Notes: generated by a model not told the origin, from the letters alone. A stretch of DNA of 64,000 nt from Microbacterium sp. AB (GCF_032878875.1 NZ_CP118157.1:372001-436000), one strand, 5' to 3'. Counted from the stretch's first letter, positions 1 through 8,572 are shown. Program-made: numbers and translations.

Positions 1-774
1 CGTCCCGTCCACGGGCACGTCGAGCGCCGACTCGTCGGCGACGAGGTATGCCCAGTACTCCTGGCTGTCGGCGTAGGTGAACGCGTACGACCCCCCGTCC
101 TCGTCGAGCCGGAGGCCCTCGCGCTCGATGATCATGAGCGCCGTGATGACCTTCGTGATGCTCGCCATCGGCAGGGCGTCGTCGTTCGAGGCGATCGTCC
201 CGCCGGGGCCGTCCACGGCCGCGAGGGCCGCGGTGCCGTCCGCGGGCCAGGTGACGGGGAACTCCTCGCCGATCGGGGTCTCGACCGTGAGGTCCGAGAT
301 GCTCGGCTGGACGTTCGAGAGCGGCCAGAACGCCGTGGCCACGACGTAGCCGAAGGCGAGGGCCCCGACGGCGATGACGGGGCCGACCCATCCGCGGCCG
401 CGCGTGCGCTCGGGAAGAAGGGGAGGCTCGACGGGGACGAGGCGGCTCGTCGACAGCGCGCCCGCCGCACTCGACGTGCCGACGGCGGCGGGGTCGACCC
501 ATCCGAGCGCCGTCAGGGGCGCCGCCGCGGCGGGCTCGCCCCTCGAGGCGGATGCGGCCGGGGCGCCGGGACCCTCGGCGCCGCCGCGCCGGGCGCCCGT
601 CCGGGGGCTCTTGCGCGACCCTCCCTCGGCCGACCTGCGGGCATCCGCCCTCAGCCGGCGCTCCGCCGCGGCGTCCGCGCGCGCGAAGATGTCGCCGCGC
701 TCGGGGGCCGCGGCGTCACCGGCCCCGGACGTCGCGTCGGGGGTCCCGGGCGCCGGGGAGTCGTCGATTGCCAC
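1..774 (-). CDS. D-alanyl-D-alanine carboxypeptidase family protein (partial, C-terminus beyond window)
   Basis: Serine-type peptidase of the penicillin-binding DacA class, which trims the terminal D-Ala from peptidoglycan stem peptides outside the membrane. The open frame runs leftwards from a GTG at 774 to the window edge without a stop. It reads a roughly 130-residue Ala/Pro/Arg-rich, probably disordered cytoplasmic region, one membrane segment (WVGPVIAVGALAFGYVV, about residues 134-156), then an exported domain with the SxxK motif SITK (Ser about residue 205) followed by VITALMII, typical of the family. The GTG start is supported by a TAGCGT hexamer six bases upstream, implying a leaderless transcript. 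The SxN and KTG boxes lie outside the window, so activity cannot be confirmed. The long N-terminal tail before the anchor is unusual for plain DacA. Confidence 0.82.
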   Translation of the reverse strand, partial: MAIDDSPAPGTPDATSGAGDAAAPERGDIFARADAAAERRLRADARRSAEGGSRKSPRTGARRGGAEGPGAPAASASRGEPAAAAPLTALGWVDPAAVGTSSAAGALSTSRLVPVEPPLLPERTRGRGWVGPVIAVGALAFGYVVATAFWPLSNVQPSISDLTVETPIGEEFPVTWPADGTAALAAVDGPGGTIASNDDALPMASITKVITALMIIEREGLRLDEDGGSYAFTYADSQEYWAYLVADESALDVPVDGT

Positions 775-780
775 GGGCCT

Positions 781-786
781 ACGCTA
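781..786 (-). promoter_or_regulatory. -10 hexamer TAGCGT for the carboxypeptidase gene
   Basis: On the minus strand TAGCGT is followed by exactly six bases and then the GTG start at 774. That spacing places the transcription start at the start codon (leaderless). The same geometry recurs at several other genes in this window. Confidence 0.55.
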
Positions 787-831
787 CCCCGTCCCGGCTC
801 CGAGGCCTCGGCATCCGCGCCCCGGGACGAC

Positions 832-837
832 TACAAT
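832..837 (+). promoter_or_regulatory. -10 hexamer TACAAT upstream of the TPP riboswitch
   Basis: TACAAT lies about 15 bases before the first conserved riboswitch bases, so the transcript would begin just ahead of the aptamer. No clear -35 box was seen. Confidence 0.5.
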
Positions 838-849
838 CGGCGTCACATC

Positions 850-938
850 ACACGGGAGTCCGCCGAGCGGGCTGAGAGGACGCGAGCAGCGCGTCGACCG
901 TCGAACCTGATCCGGGTCATGCCGGCGCAGGAAGGAGA
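850..938 (+). promoter_or_regulatory. TPP riboswitch (THI box)
   Basis: The aptamer landmarks are all present: the 5' arm GGGAGTCC, the pyrimidine-sensing GGCTGAGAGGA loop, and the 3' segment GAACCTGATCCGGGTCATGCCGG ending in CGCAGGAAGGA (given here in parts: GAACCTGATC, then CGGGTCATGCCGG). The terminal AGGAAGGAG also serves as the ribosome binding site of the next gene, starting 944. Control is therefore probably translational: thiamine pyrophosphate binding would lock the Shine-Dalgarno in the closing helix. No intrinsic terminator is visible between aptamer and gene. The riboswitch independently identifies the downstream ECF system as a thiamine or thiamine-precursor importer. Confidence 0.95.
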
Positions 939-943
939 ACAGG

Positions 944-1564
944 ATGTCTGCATCCGCGTCCGGAAACAGGACCGCAGAAGCCCGCCGCTACACGTGGCGC
1001 GTCGTCGACATCGTCGTGGCGAGCGTGATCGGCGTCGCCTGCGCCGTGATCTTCCTCGTCTGGAACATCGGCTACGAGCTGCCGAGCTCGCTGCTCGGTC
1101 CGCTGCTCCCCGGCCTCGGCGGGCTGCTGGCGGGGCCGTGGCTCATCGCCGGGGTCATCGGCGGGCTCGTCGTGCGCAAGCCGGGCGCCGCGATCTACAC
1201 CGAGCTGCTCGCCGCCGTGATCTCCGCCCTGGTCGGCAACCGGTGGGGTCCTCTCACGATCGTGTCCGGCCTCGTGCAGGGGCTGGGGGCCGAGATCGTC
1301 CTCGCGATCTTCCTCTACCGGGCGTTCGGGCCGGCCGTCGCCGCGCTCTCGGGGGCCGCCGCCGGACTCGCCGCCGGCGTCAACGACAGCCTCGTCTGGT
1401 ACGCCGCCGCCGACGGCGCGTTCAAGGCGATCTACATCGTCTCCACGACGGTCTCCGGCGCGGTCGTCGCCGGACTGGGCGGATGGGCCGTCGTCCGCGC
1501 GCTGGCGGCGACGGGGGCGCTCGGCCGTTTCGCCGCGGGACGCGACGTCGCCCGCCGCGTCTGA
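944..1564 (+). CDS. ykoE: ECF transporter substrate-binding component, YkoE family (thiamine/HMP)
   Basis: Integral membrane S component that would bind thiamine or hydroxymethylpyrimidine and dock on the ECF module encoded downstream. The 206-residue protein has about six hydrophobic segments, and its YkoE-like core includes VWNIGYELP and a Gly/Leu-rich second segment. The start at ATG 944 follows the riboswitch's own AGGAAGGA ribosome site. The stop lies just before the GTG of the ATPase gene, so the three transporter genes form a tight operon. Substrate assignment rests on family plus the TPP riboswitch. Confidence 0.9.
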   Translation: MSASASGNRTAEARRYTWRVVDIVVASVIGVACAVIFLVWNIGYELPSSLLGPLLPGLGGLLAGPWLIAGVIGGLVVRKPGAAIYTELLAAVISALVGNRWGPLTIVSGLVQGLGAEIVLAIFLYRAFGPAVAALSGAAAGLAAGVNDSLVWYAAADGAFKAIYIVSTTVSGAVVAGLGGWAVVRALAATGALGRFAAGRDVARRV

Positions 1565-1565
1565 C

Positions 1566-3059
1566 GTGTCGCGCGTCGATACGCGTCCTTCCGCCGTCGT
1601 CGCGGAGGGGTGGGGTTGGCGATACGGCACGCGGAAGGCGTGGGCTGCGCGCCGCATCTCGCTGCGCATCGAGCCGGGGGAGCGCGTGCTCCTCCTCGGA
1701 GCGAGCGGGGCGGGCAAGTCGACGGTCCTCCACGCGCTCGCGGGCGTGCTCGGCGGGGCCGACGAGGGGGAGCAGGCCGGCCGGCTGCTCGTGGACGGCG
1801 CCGATCCGGCATCCGCCCGCGGGCGCGCCGGCCTCGTCCAGCAGGATCCCGATGCGCAGGCGGTGCTCGCCCGGGTCGGCGACGACGTCGCCTTCGGCTG
1901 CGAGAACCTCGGCGTCGCGCGCGAGGAGACCTGGGCGCGGGTTCGCGAGGCGCTCGATCTCGTCGGGCTCGACGTCCCGCTCGACCGTTCCACCTCGGCG
2001 CTGTCGGGCGGTCAGAAGCAGCGGCTCGCGCTCGCGGGCGCCCTCGCGATGCGGCCGGGCCTGCTCCTGCTCGACGAGCCGACGGCGAATCTCGACCCCG
2101 ACGGGGTCGCCGAGGTGCGCGACGCCGTGGGCCGCGTGGTCGACCGCACCGGCGCGACGCTGGTCGTCGTCGAGCACCGCGTGGACGTGTGGCTCCCGCT
2201 CGTCGACCGCGTCGTCGTCCTCGGCACCCCGTCCGGCGGGGGAGAGGGCGTGATCGCCGACGGGAGCCCGTCGGACGTGCTGGTCGACCGTGGCGCCGCG
2301 CTCGCCGCGGGGGGAGTGTGGGTGCCGGGCATCCCGCCGCGGCGCCCGGGGCCGCCCGCCGCGGCTCCGGGCGAGGTGCTGTTGAGCGCGCGCGACCTCC
2401 GCGTCGCACGTGCGCGCGGCGTCGCCGTCGCGGGCCCCATGGACCTCGAGGCGCGGCCGGGCGAGGTGCTCGGCATCACGGGCGCCAACGGAGCGGGCAA
2501 GTCCACGCTCGCGCGAACGCTGGCGGGCCTTCTCGCGCCCTTCGGCGGGGACGTCCTCGCTTCGCCCCGGCTCGCGGAGGGGGTGGGAGCCGCGCCCGTC
2601 CGCTGGTCGTCGCGTCAGCTGCTGACCCGGATCGGCACCGTCCTGCAGTCGCCCGACCATCAGCTCCTGGCGCGCACCGTCCGGGGTGAGCTCGAGGTCG
2701 GGACGCGGGCGTTGCGGCTGCCGGAGGCGGAGATCCGGAGACGGACCGACGAGCTGCTCGGATCGCTGCGCCTCGCCCGTCTCGCCGACGCGAACCCGCA
2801 CACGCTCTCGGGCGGCGAGAAGCGTCGTCTGACGGTCGCGGCGATGCTCGCGACGCGGCCGCGCGTGTGCGTCCTGGACGAGCCGACCTTCGGGCAGGAC
2901 GCCACCACCTGGGCGGAGCTCGTCGCGATCGTCGCGCGCCTGCGGGACGGCGAGGACGGCGAGCCGGCCGCCGTGGTCGCCGTCACGCACGATGCGGAGG
3001 TGCTCGCGGCGCTGCACGCCCGTGAGCACCGCGTCGTCCCCGCGGGCGTCCGCTCGTGA
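1566..3059 (+). CDS. ykoD: ECF transporter energy-coupling ATPase with two fused ATP-binding domains (YkoD type)
   Basis: Cytoplasmic ATPase driving the thiamine ECF importer. The 497-residue protein carries two complete ABC ATPase units. Walker A GASGAGKST is at about 45-53 and GANGAGKST at about 306-314. Signature motifs are LSGGQKQR and LSGGEKRR, and the Walker B segments are LLLLDEPTA and VCVLDEPTF. Both units look catalytically complete. Fusion of the A and A' subunits is normal for the YkoD type. Start GTG 1566 is one base after the ykoE stop, and the gene overlaps the next by four bases (GTGA). Confidence 0.93.
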   Translation: MSRVDTRPSAVVAEGWGWRYGTRKAWAARRISLRIEPGERVLLLGASGAGKSTVLHALAGVLGGADEGEQAGRLLVDGADPASARGRAGLVQQDPDAQAVLARVGDDVAFGCENLGVAREETWARVREALDLVGLDVPLDRSTSALSGGQKQRLALAGALAMRPGLLLLDEPTANLDPDGVAEVRDAVGRVVDRTGATLVVVEHRVDVWLPLVDRVVVLGTPSGGGEGVIADGSPSDVLVDRGAALAAGGVWVPGIPPRRPGPPAAAPGEVLLSARDLRVARARGVAVAGPMDLEARPGEVLGITGANGAGKSTLARTLAGLLAPFGGDVLASPRLAEGVGAAPVRWSSRQLLTRIGTVLQSPDHQLLARTVRGELEVGTRALRLPEAEIRRRTDELLGSLRLARLADANPHTLSGGEKRRLTVAAMLATRPRVCVLDEPTFGQDATTWAELVAIVARLRDGEDGEPAAVVAVTHDAEVLAALHAREHRVVPAGVRS

Positions 3060-3841
3060 TCCCCGCTCCGGTCGTCGCGCGCGGGCCGCTCGCGGACGTC
3101 AACCCCGTCGCGAAGCTCGGGGCCGCTCTGCTCATCGCCTTCCCGCTCATCCTCACCGTCGACGTCGTCTCGGCGCTCGTCGCCCTCGTGCTCGAGATTC
3201 CGCTGCTCGTCGCGGCGGGTCTCGGATGGGGCGCGTTCTGGCGCCGCACGTCTCCGGTCTGGATCGCCGCTCCGCTCGCGGCGGTCACGATCGCGCTCTA
3301 CGGGGAGCCGAGCGGGACCGTCCATCTGGAATGGCTGCTCGTCCGGGTGAGCGACGGGTCGCTCGCCCTGGCGGCGGCGACGTTCCTGCGTGTGCTGGCG
3401 CTCGCGCTGCCGGGGGTCGTCCTCTTCTCGACCGTGGATCCGACCGACCTCGCCGACGGGCTCGCACAACGTGTGCGGCTGCCGGCGCGGTTCGTGCTGG
3501 GCGCGCTGGGAGGCATGCGGCTCGTGGGCCTGCTGGTCGACGACTGGCGTGAGCTCGCCATCGCACGCCGCGCGCGCGGCGTCGCCGACACGGGCCGCGT
3601 CCGGCGCCTGCTCGGGATGGCGTTCGCCCTCGTCGTGCTCGCGCTGCGCCGGGGCGCGACCCTCGCCACCTCGATGGAGGCCCGCGGCTTCGGCGGCACG
3701 GCACGCCGCACGTGGGCGCGGGAGTCGCGCTGGGGAGCGCGCGAGCGGGCGCTCCTGTGCGCGGGCCTCGGGATCTCGCTCACGGCGATCGCGGTCTCGG
3801 TCGCGACGGGCGCGTGGAACTTCATCCTCGGCCCGTCCTGA
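3056..3841 (+). CDS. ykoC: ECF transporter transmembrane (T) component, YkoC type
   Basis: Membrane coupling subunit (EcfT/CbiQ family) linking ATPase motion to the S component. It has 261 residues with several hydrophobic helices, and the Ala-Arg-rich stretch RRARGVADTGRVRR in the cytoplasmic region corresponds to the family's coupling helix (consensus ARG). The GTG start overlaps the ATPase stop by four bases, indicating translational coupling. It is the last gene of the riboswitch-controlled operon; no thiamine-binding YkoF homologue follows. Confidence 0.9.
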   Translation: MIPAPVVARGPLADVNPVAKLGAALLIAFPLILTVDVVSALVALVLEIPLLVAAGLGWGAFWRRTSPVWIAAPLAAVTIALYGEPSGTVHLEWLLVRVSDGSLALAAATFLRVLALALPGVVLFSTVDPTDLADGLAQRVRLPARFVLGALGGMRLVGLLVDDWRELAIARRARGVADTGRVRRLLGMAFALVVLALRRGATLATSMEARGFGGTARRTWARESRWGARERALLCAGLGISLTAIAVSVATGAWNFILGPS

Positions 3842-3846
3842 GCGGG

Positions 3847-3870
3847 CCGGGGCGGCGGACCGTCCCCCGG
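3847..3870. terminator. hairpin between convergent ykoC and Nramp-like genes
   Basis: CCGGGGCGG and CCGTCCCCCGG can pair around a CGGA loop (one G-T pair and a bulge). It fills the 29-base gap between two convergent genes. There is no T-run on either side, so this is a plausible rather than canonical bidirectional terminator. Confidence 0.4.
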
Positions 3871-5133
3871 TCAGCCGATGACGCTCGCGATCGCGTTCCA
3901 GACCTGGTAGACGCCGAGCACGACGAACAGGATCGTCGTGACGCCGAGCGCCACGTTGAGGTACCACCTGTTCCGGAACCCGCGCGGCACGCGGTCGCTG
4001 TTGAGGATGGGCAGCAGCGTGATCGCGAGGAACGGCATGAAGAGCGCCCCGAGCACGCCGTACAGCAGGACGAGGAAGACGGGCTGGTCGAGGAACAGGA
4101 GGAGCATCGGCGGGAACGTCAGCCAGAGCACGTAGACCTTGAACCATCTGCCGTTGGCCCGGGAGTCGGGATGCTCGGAGCCCTTGCCCGTGACGTTGCC
4201 CATGAAGTCGGCGAACATGAGCGAGACGCCGTTCCACACGCCGAGCACGGAGGAGAAGCCCGCGGCCCAGAAGCCGATGAGGAACCACACGCCGATGACC
4301 TCCCCGTAGCGTTCGCGCAGCACGCCGTCGAGCTCGAGCAGTCCCTGGTCGCTCGCCGAGATCGCGACGCCGGCGGCCTGCACGACCTCGACGCCGACGA
4401 TGAGCATCGAGATGACGAAGACCCCCGTCACGATGTACGCGACGGTGTTGTCGATGCGCATGACCTTCAGGAACTGCGGCTTGTCCCATCCCTTCTCGCG
4501 CAGCCAGTAGCCGTAGGCGGCGAGGGTGATGGTGCCGCCCACCCCGCCGGCCAGGGCGAGCGTGTAGAAGACGGCGTTGGGCTCGTCGGGGATGAGCGGC
4601 ACGAGGCCCGTGATCGCGTCGAGCACGTTGGGCGCCGCGATGACGGCGAGGATGACGATGGTGACGAACATGACGCCCACGAGCGCCGCCGTGATCCGCT
4701 CGAAGAACCTGTAGCGGCCGAACCAGATGAGGACGAACCCGATGAGACCGGTGGCGACGGCCCAGACCCACAGCGGACCGCCGAAGAGCGCCGCGAGGGG
4801 GAGCGCGGTCGAGCTCATCGCGGAGGCGCCGTAGACGAAGCCCCAGATGACGATGTACGGCGCGAAGTACCAGACCGGCCAGCGGCCGAGCGAGCGCCAT
4901 CCCTCGAAGATCGTCTTCCCCGTGGCGACCGTGTAACGCCCCGCGCCCTCGACGAGCACGATCTTCAGGACGACGCCGAGGACGACCGCCCACAGCAGCA
5001 TGTAGCCGTAGTTCGACCCCGCGACGAGCGTGGCGACCATGTCGGCGGAGCCGACGCCGGTCGCCGCGACGACGAGTCCGGGGCCGATCACCTTCCATCG
5101 CGGGGCCCGGGTGTCGGGTGCGTTCGTCATCAT
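3871..5133 (-). CDS. Nramp-family transporter lacking the canonical DPGN and MPH motifs
   Basis: Multi-spanning membrane protein of 420 residues with Nramp-like order: GPGLVVAA before helix 1, about eleven hydrophobic helices, and a cytoplasmic loop with GRYTVATGKT. In classical manganese/iron Nramp proteins helix 1 holds DPGN and helix 6 holds a Met-Pro-His motif. Here helix 1 reads GVGSADMVA (about residues 26-34) and helix 6 reads GGVGGTITLAAYGYWL, so the Asp, Asn and Met metal ligands are not in their usual places. The ion may therefore differ (magnesium has been shown for some divergent members) or may not be a metal. Start ATG 5133 has a strong GAGGAGGT site. An in-frame ATG at 5130 is an alternative. 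It is transcribed alone, convergent with ykoC. Confidence 0.78.
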   Translation of the reverse strand: MMTNAPDTRAPRWKVIGPGLVVAATGVGSADMVATLVAGSNYGYMLLWAVVLGVVLKIVLVEGAGRYTVATGKTIFEGWRSLGRWPVWYFAPYIVIWGFVYGASAMSSTALPLAALFGGPLWVWAVATGLIGFVLIWFGRYRFFERITAALVGVMFVTIVILAVIAAPNVLDAITGLVPLIPDEPNAVFYTLALAGGVGGTITLAAYGYWLREKGWDKPQFLKVMRIDNTVAYIVTGVFVISMLIVGVEVVQAAGVAISASDQGLLELDGVLRERYGEVIGVWFLIGFWAAGFSSVLGVWNGVSLMFADFMGNVTGKGSEHPDSRANGRWFKVYVLWLTFPPMLLLFLDQPVFLVLLYGVLGALFMPFLAITLLPILNSDRVPRGFRNRWYLNVALGVTTILFVVLGVYQVWNAIASVIG

Positions 5134-5463
5134 GCGTACCTCCTCGTACCGCGGATGCCTCTCTCGGGTCGTCTTCGTACCCTATCCACGGGGCGCCGAC
5201 GCCCGAGGGAGGCGAGGGCGTCCCGGATGGCCGCGTTCTCACCGCCGGTGCCGGTGGCCCGCTCGGGACGTCTTCGCGGACCGCGACCGAGAGGGGGCGG
5301 TCCTCCTCGTCGAGCACGATCTGACGCAGCGTGACGCCGATGCTCGCGACGAGCCGAAGGGAGGGATTGTGCGCGTCCGCCAAGAAGTTTGACCGCCGCC
5401 CGGGGATGCGGTGGAGGATGGTCGGGCGTGCATCCGCGCGCCGAGACGTTCGAAGGAGAGCGG
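5134..5463. other. 330-base gap between divergent genes; one weak minus-strand reading frame
   Basis: No confident gene. It must hold the divergent promoters for the Nramp-like gene and the SDR gene. A minus-strand frame from TTG 5383 reads about 42 protein-like residues (ADAHNPSLRLVASIG, then VTLRQIVLDEEDRPLSVAV) with GC-rich third positions, then loses that character and runs on into the Nramp gene out of frame. It could be a decayed fragment or chance. Confidence 0.4.
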
Positions 5464-6303
5464 ATGATCCCCGACGGTTCCCTCGCAGGTCGCACGATCC
5501 TCATGTCGGGCGGCAGCCGCGGCATCGGCCTCGCGATCGCGCTGCGTGCCGCGCGCGACGGCGCGAACGTCGCCCTGCTCGCGAAGACCGACACGCCCCA
5601 TCCGAAGCTCGAGGGAACGATCCACACGGCGGCGGAGGCCATCCGCGAGGCCGGTGGACAGGCGCTCGCCATCGTCGGCGACGTCCGCGACGACGACGCG
5701 ATCGCCCAGGCCGTGCTCCAGACGGTGGGCGCCTTCGGGGGCGTGGACGTCGTCGTGAACAACGCGAGCGTCATCGACCTGTCGGGGTCGGAGGACCTGA
5801 GCGCCAAGAGGTACGACCTCATGCAGGACGTCAACGTGCGCGGCGCGTTCATGCTCAGCCGCGCCGCCATCCCGGCGCTCCGCGAGAGCGCGAACCCGCA
5901 CATCCTGTCGCTCTCGCCGCCCCTCAACGCCACCCCGCGGTGGCTCGGCGCGCATCCCGGATACAGCCTGGCGAAGTTCGGGATGACGATGGCCACGCTG
6001 GGGCTCGCGGCCGAGCTCGCGGACGCGGGGATCGCGGCGAACGCGCTGTGGCCGAAGACCCTCATCGCGACCGCAGCCGTGCGGAACGTCATCGGCGGCG
6101 AGACCATGATGGCTCGCAGCCGGAAGCCGGAGATCTACGCCGACGCCGCGCACGTCGTGCTCACGCAGCCCGCGCGGTCGCTCACCGGACGTACGCTCCT
6201 GGTCGAGGACGTCCTCGACCGGGCGGGCGTGACCGACCTCTCGGGCTACGCCGCCGTGCCGGGCACGCCCGACGCGGACCTCATCCCCGACGTGTTCCTG
6301 TAG
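5464..6303 (+). CDS. SDR family oxidoreductase (HSDL2-like)
   Basis: NAD(P)-dependent short-chain dehydrogenase of 279 residues. The nucleotide motif SGGSRGIGLAIA is near the N-terminus. NNAS, the catalytic YSLAK (HPGYSLAKFGM) and an upstream Ser in HILSLSPP make the usual triad. The long substrate-side insert AKTDTPHPKLEGTIHTAA and the tail match the HSDL2/YfhR-like subgroup rather than 3-oxoacyl-ACP reductases. ATG 5464 is chosen because AAGGAGAG lies five to ten bases upstream. A longer in-frame start at 5389 lacks a ribosome site. The substrate is unknown. The gene stands alone and ends at a strong hairpin. Confidence 0.85.
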   Translation: MIPDGSLAGRTILMSGGSRGIGLAIALRAARDGANVALLAKTDTPHPKLEGTIHTAAEAIREAGGQALAIVGDVRDDDAIAQAVLQTVGAFGGVDVVVNNASVIDLSGSEDLSAKRYDLMQDVNVRGAFMLSRAAIPALRESANPHILSLSPPLNATPRWLGAHPGYSLAKFGMTMATLGLAAELADAGIAANALWPKTLIATAAVRNVIGGETMMARSRKPEIYADAAHVVLTQPARSLTGRTLLVEDVLDRAGVTDLSGYAAVPGTPDADLIPDVFL

Positions 6304-6334
6304 GCGTCGGCGAACCGCCTCGCGGTCGTCGGCG

Positions 6335-6361
6335 GTCCTCCGCGCGGGCCGCGCGGAGGAC
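6335..6361. terminator. perfect 12-bp stem terminator between convergent genes
   Basis: GTCCTCCGCGCG and its exact complement CGCGCGGAGGAC flank a three-base loop in the 61-base gap between the SDR gene and the deaminase gene. The stem is symmetrical and can act on both transcripts, although it lacks a T-tract. Confidence 0.7.
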
Positions 6362-6364
6362 GCC

Positions 6365-7477
6365 TCACACCAGGCCGAACTCCGCGTCCAGTGCGGCGAT
6401 CTCGGCGGCGACCTCGGCGCGCAGCGCGGTGCGCTCTGCCTCCGGAAGCCACGACGCGTCGACGGCGCGCAGCGCCATGGCGCTCATCTGGGCGTGCGTC
6501 GCGCCGATCCGCTCGTTCAGGATCGTGTACTCGTTCGCGAGCGTCGTGGGGAACATGCCGGGGTCGTCCGAGCACGGGACGACCCCGAGCCCGGCGTCGA
6601 GCATGGCGCGGATGGAGGCGCGACGCCATGGGCGCCACGAGCGGCGCGAGGTCGTCGACCCGACCGTGAAGGTCACGCCCTCGTCGCGGACACGCGCGAC
6701 GACCTCGGGGTCCTCGAGCACGTAGTAGCCGTGGTCGATGCGGTCGCAGCCGAGCACGTCGAGGCACGTGACCGTGTTCTGCGCGCTCGGCGCGTGCTCC
6801 GAGGAATGCGCCGTGCGTCCCAGGCCCGCCTCGCCCGCGAGCCGGTAGGCGTCGGCGAACCGCTCGGGCGGCCCCGCCGTCTCGAGGTTGTCGAGGCCGA
6901 TGCCCGCGACGTACTCGTGCGGGTTGTCGACGACCTCGCGGACGCGCGCGAGCGCCTCCTCGCCGCTCTTCGAGCGGTCGATGCCCTTGATCATCCGACC
7001 CGTCATGCCGAAGTCGCGCTCGGCCATCCGGATGCCCTCCGCGTACGCCTCGACGCTTCCCGCATAGCCGAGCGACGCCAGGTGCCCGGGGACGTCGTCG
7101 AAGAAGAGCTCCAGATGACGCACGTTGCTCGTGCGGTGCGCGTCCTCGAACGCCTCGTACACGATGCGCGTGAGGTCGTCGGCGTCGCGGAGCGTCTCGA
7201 TGACCCACCTCGACGCCTGGAAGAGCGAGTACGACACGTCGGGCTCGTCGGCCGAGCGGCCCTGGGGCACGGGGACGACCGTGTCGCGGTAGAGCGCGGG
7301 ATCGGGCGGCAGCGAGTTGATGTCGGCGAAGATGCGCTCGGGCTCGTCGGGCAGGTCGAGCCCCTCGCGCCGGGCGAGCTCGGCGAACGTCGTCGCCCTC
7401 ACCGCGCCGATGAGATGGCAGTGCAGCTCGACCTTGGGGAGCCTCTCGATCCAGTCCGACGGGACGGCCCCCGTCAC
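6365..7477 (-). CDS. adenosine deaminase family protein (divergent)
   Basis: Zinc amidohydrolase of 370 residues in the adenosine/adenine/AMP deaminase fold. Visible motifs are VELHCHLIGA (metal HxH), a strand ending in TAHSSEHAPSAQ (the family normally has HAGE), RIDHGYY (normally RIxHG) and VPCSDDPGMF (metal Asp). The segment that is usually CPTSN reads VGSTTSRRSW, so purine specificity is doubtful and the substrate may be another amine-bearing ring. The GTG start at 7477 overlaps the stop of the binding-protein gene by four bases. It is thus the last gene of the ABC operon and probably acts on the imported compound. Confidence 0.82.
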   Translation of the reverse strand: MTGAVPSDWIERLPKVELHCHLIGAVRATTFAELARREGLDLPDEPERIFADINSLPPDPALYRDTVVPVPQGRSADEPDVSYSLFQASRWVIETLRDADDLTRIVYEAFEDAHRTSNVRHLELFFDDVPGHLASLGYAGSVEAYAEGIRMAERDFGMTGRMIKGIDRSKSGEEALARVREVVDNPHEYVAGIGLDNLETAGPPERFADAYRLAGEAGLGRTAHSSEHAPSAQNTVTCLDVLGCDRIDHGYYVLEDPEVVARVRDEGVTFTVGSTTSRRSWRPWRRASIRAMLDAGLGVVPCSDDPGMFPTTLANEYTILNERIGATHAQMSAMALRAVDASWLPEAERTALRAEVAAEIAALDAEFGLV

Positions 7478-8547
7478 TGGGCCGTCACCTCGCGCGCGAA
7501 GCGGTCGACCCACTCGCTGCGCGTCGGGACGAGCTCCGTCGGGTCGAGCGTCTCGTAGCCGGCCGCCACGGGGTCGGCGGCGATGTCGCCGACGACGGCC
7601 GTGATCTCCTCCGGGATCTCGGCGCCGGGGTTCACGGGCAGATCGCCCACGATCGCGGCCGAGGAGGTCTGCGCCTCGACGCCGAGGAGGTAGTCGATGA
7701 ACTGCTGGGCGGCATCCACGTTCGCCGCTCCCGTCGGGACCATCGCGCGGTTCGTCGCCATGTACGCTCCCGTGGCCGGGGCGGTCCACGCCACGGGCTC
7801 GCCCGAGGCGACGAGGTCGGTCGCGAAGCCGTTGAGCGAGTCGGCCGCGACGATCTCGCCCTGCGTGATGAGGTTCGTCACCTCGGTCGAGGAGCTGTAG
7901 AACTGCAGGATGCTCGGCGCCCACCCGCCCATCGTCGAGAACGCCGTGTCGACGTCGTAGGGGCCGTCGCCGTAGGTCGCCGCGACGCCGCTGATCGCGA
8001 GCTGGCCCGCCGTCACGGAGATGTCGGGCAGCGCGAGCCGGCCGGCGTACGCGTCGTCGGCGTACAGGTCCCAGCTCGCGGCCTCGTCGGCCGAGAGCTC
8101 GTCCGTTCGGTACAGCGTCCCGTTCAGCTGGTAGCTGTAGGCGGGGCCGAGGTAGGCGTCCTCGGTCGCGAAGCCCGCGATCTCGGAGAGGCTCGGCACC
8201 GCGTCGGCGTCGACCTGCTGGAACAGGTCGTCCTCCTGGCCGAGAGCGGCGTAGTAGTCGCTGATGAGCATGACGTCGACGCCGGGGTCCTCCCCGCCGG
8301 AGAGCTGCAGCTGCGAGAGGCGGTCGGCGTTGGAGCCGGTGTCGACCTCGACGGCGATGCCGGTGGCCTCCGTGAACGGGTCGATCACCGCCTCCTGGAA
8401 CTGCTCGGCGCCGAACGGGAAGGTGCTGACGACGAGCGTGTCGGCGTCGGCGGCGTCGCCGCCGGACGCCGAGCAGCCGGCGAGGGCGACGGCGCCGATG
8501 ACGGCGCCGGAGGCGAGCCCGATGGCCCGGACGGGGATGTGGCGCAT
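7474..8547 (-). CDS. ABC transporter solute-binding lipoprotein (polyamine-type, family 1)
   Basis: Extracytoplasmic ligand-binding protein of 357 residues for the adjacent importer. The signal peptide ends in a lipobox, ALAGC (Cys about residue 25), so it is membrane-tethered. The body has the PotD/PotF-like layout, with VVSTFPFGAEQF near the start, VDVMLISDYY, then a hinge and the C-terminal NRAMVPTGAANVDAAQQFIDYLL. It lies after the ATPase gene (25-base gap) and couples by GTGA overlap to the deaminase. The ligand cannot be read from sequence. Context suggests a nitrogenous, perhaps purine-like, compound. Confidence 0.88.
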   Translation of the reverse strand: MRHIPVRAIGLASGAVIGAVALAGCSASGGDAADADTLVVSTFPFGAEQFQEAVIDPFTEATGIAVEVDTGSNADRLSQLQLSGGEDPGVDVMLISDYYAALGQEDDLFQQVDADAVPSLSEIAGFATEDAYLGPAYSYQLNGTLYRTDELSADEAASWDLYADDAYAGRLALPDISVTAGQLAISGVAATYGDGPYDVDTAFSTMGGWAPSILQFYSSSTEVTNLITQGEIVAADSLNGFATDLVASGEPVAWTAPATGAYMATNRAMVPTGAANVDAAQQFIDYLLGVEAQTSSAAIVGDLPVNPGAEIPEEITAVVGDIAADPVAAGYETLDPTELVPTRSEWVDRFAREVTAQ

Positions 8548-8572
8548 GATGAGGTCCTTTCGAGGGGGTGCT

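Noticed and set aside
2660..5383. 907-codon minus-strand open frame across the thiamine ATPase/YkoC/Nramp region
   Set aside because: Very Arg/His/Asp-rich with no domain, a shadow of high-GC genes in other frames. The real genes there have clear motifs.
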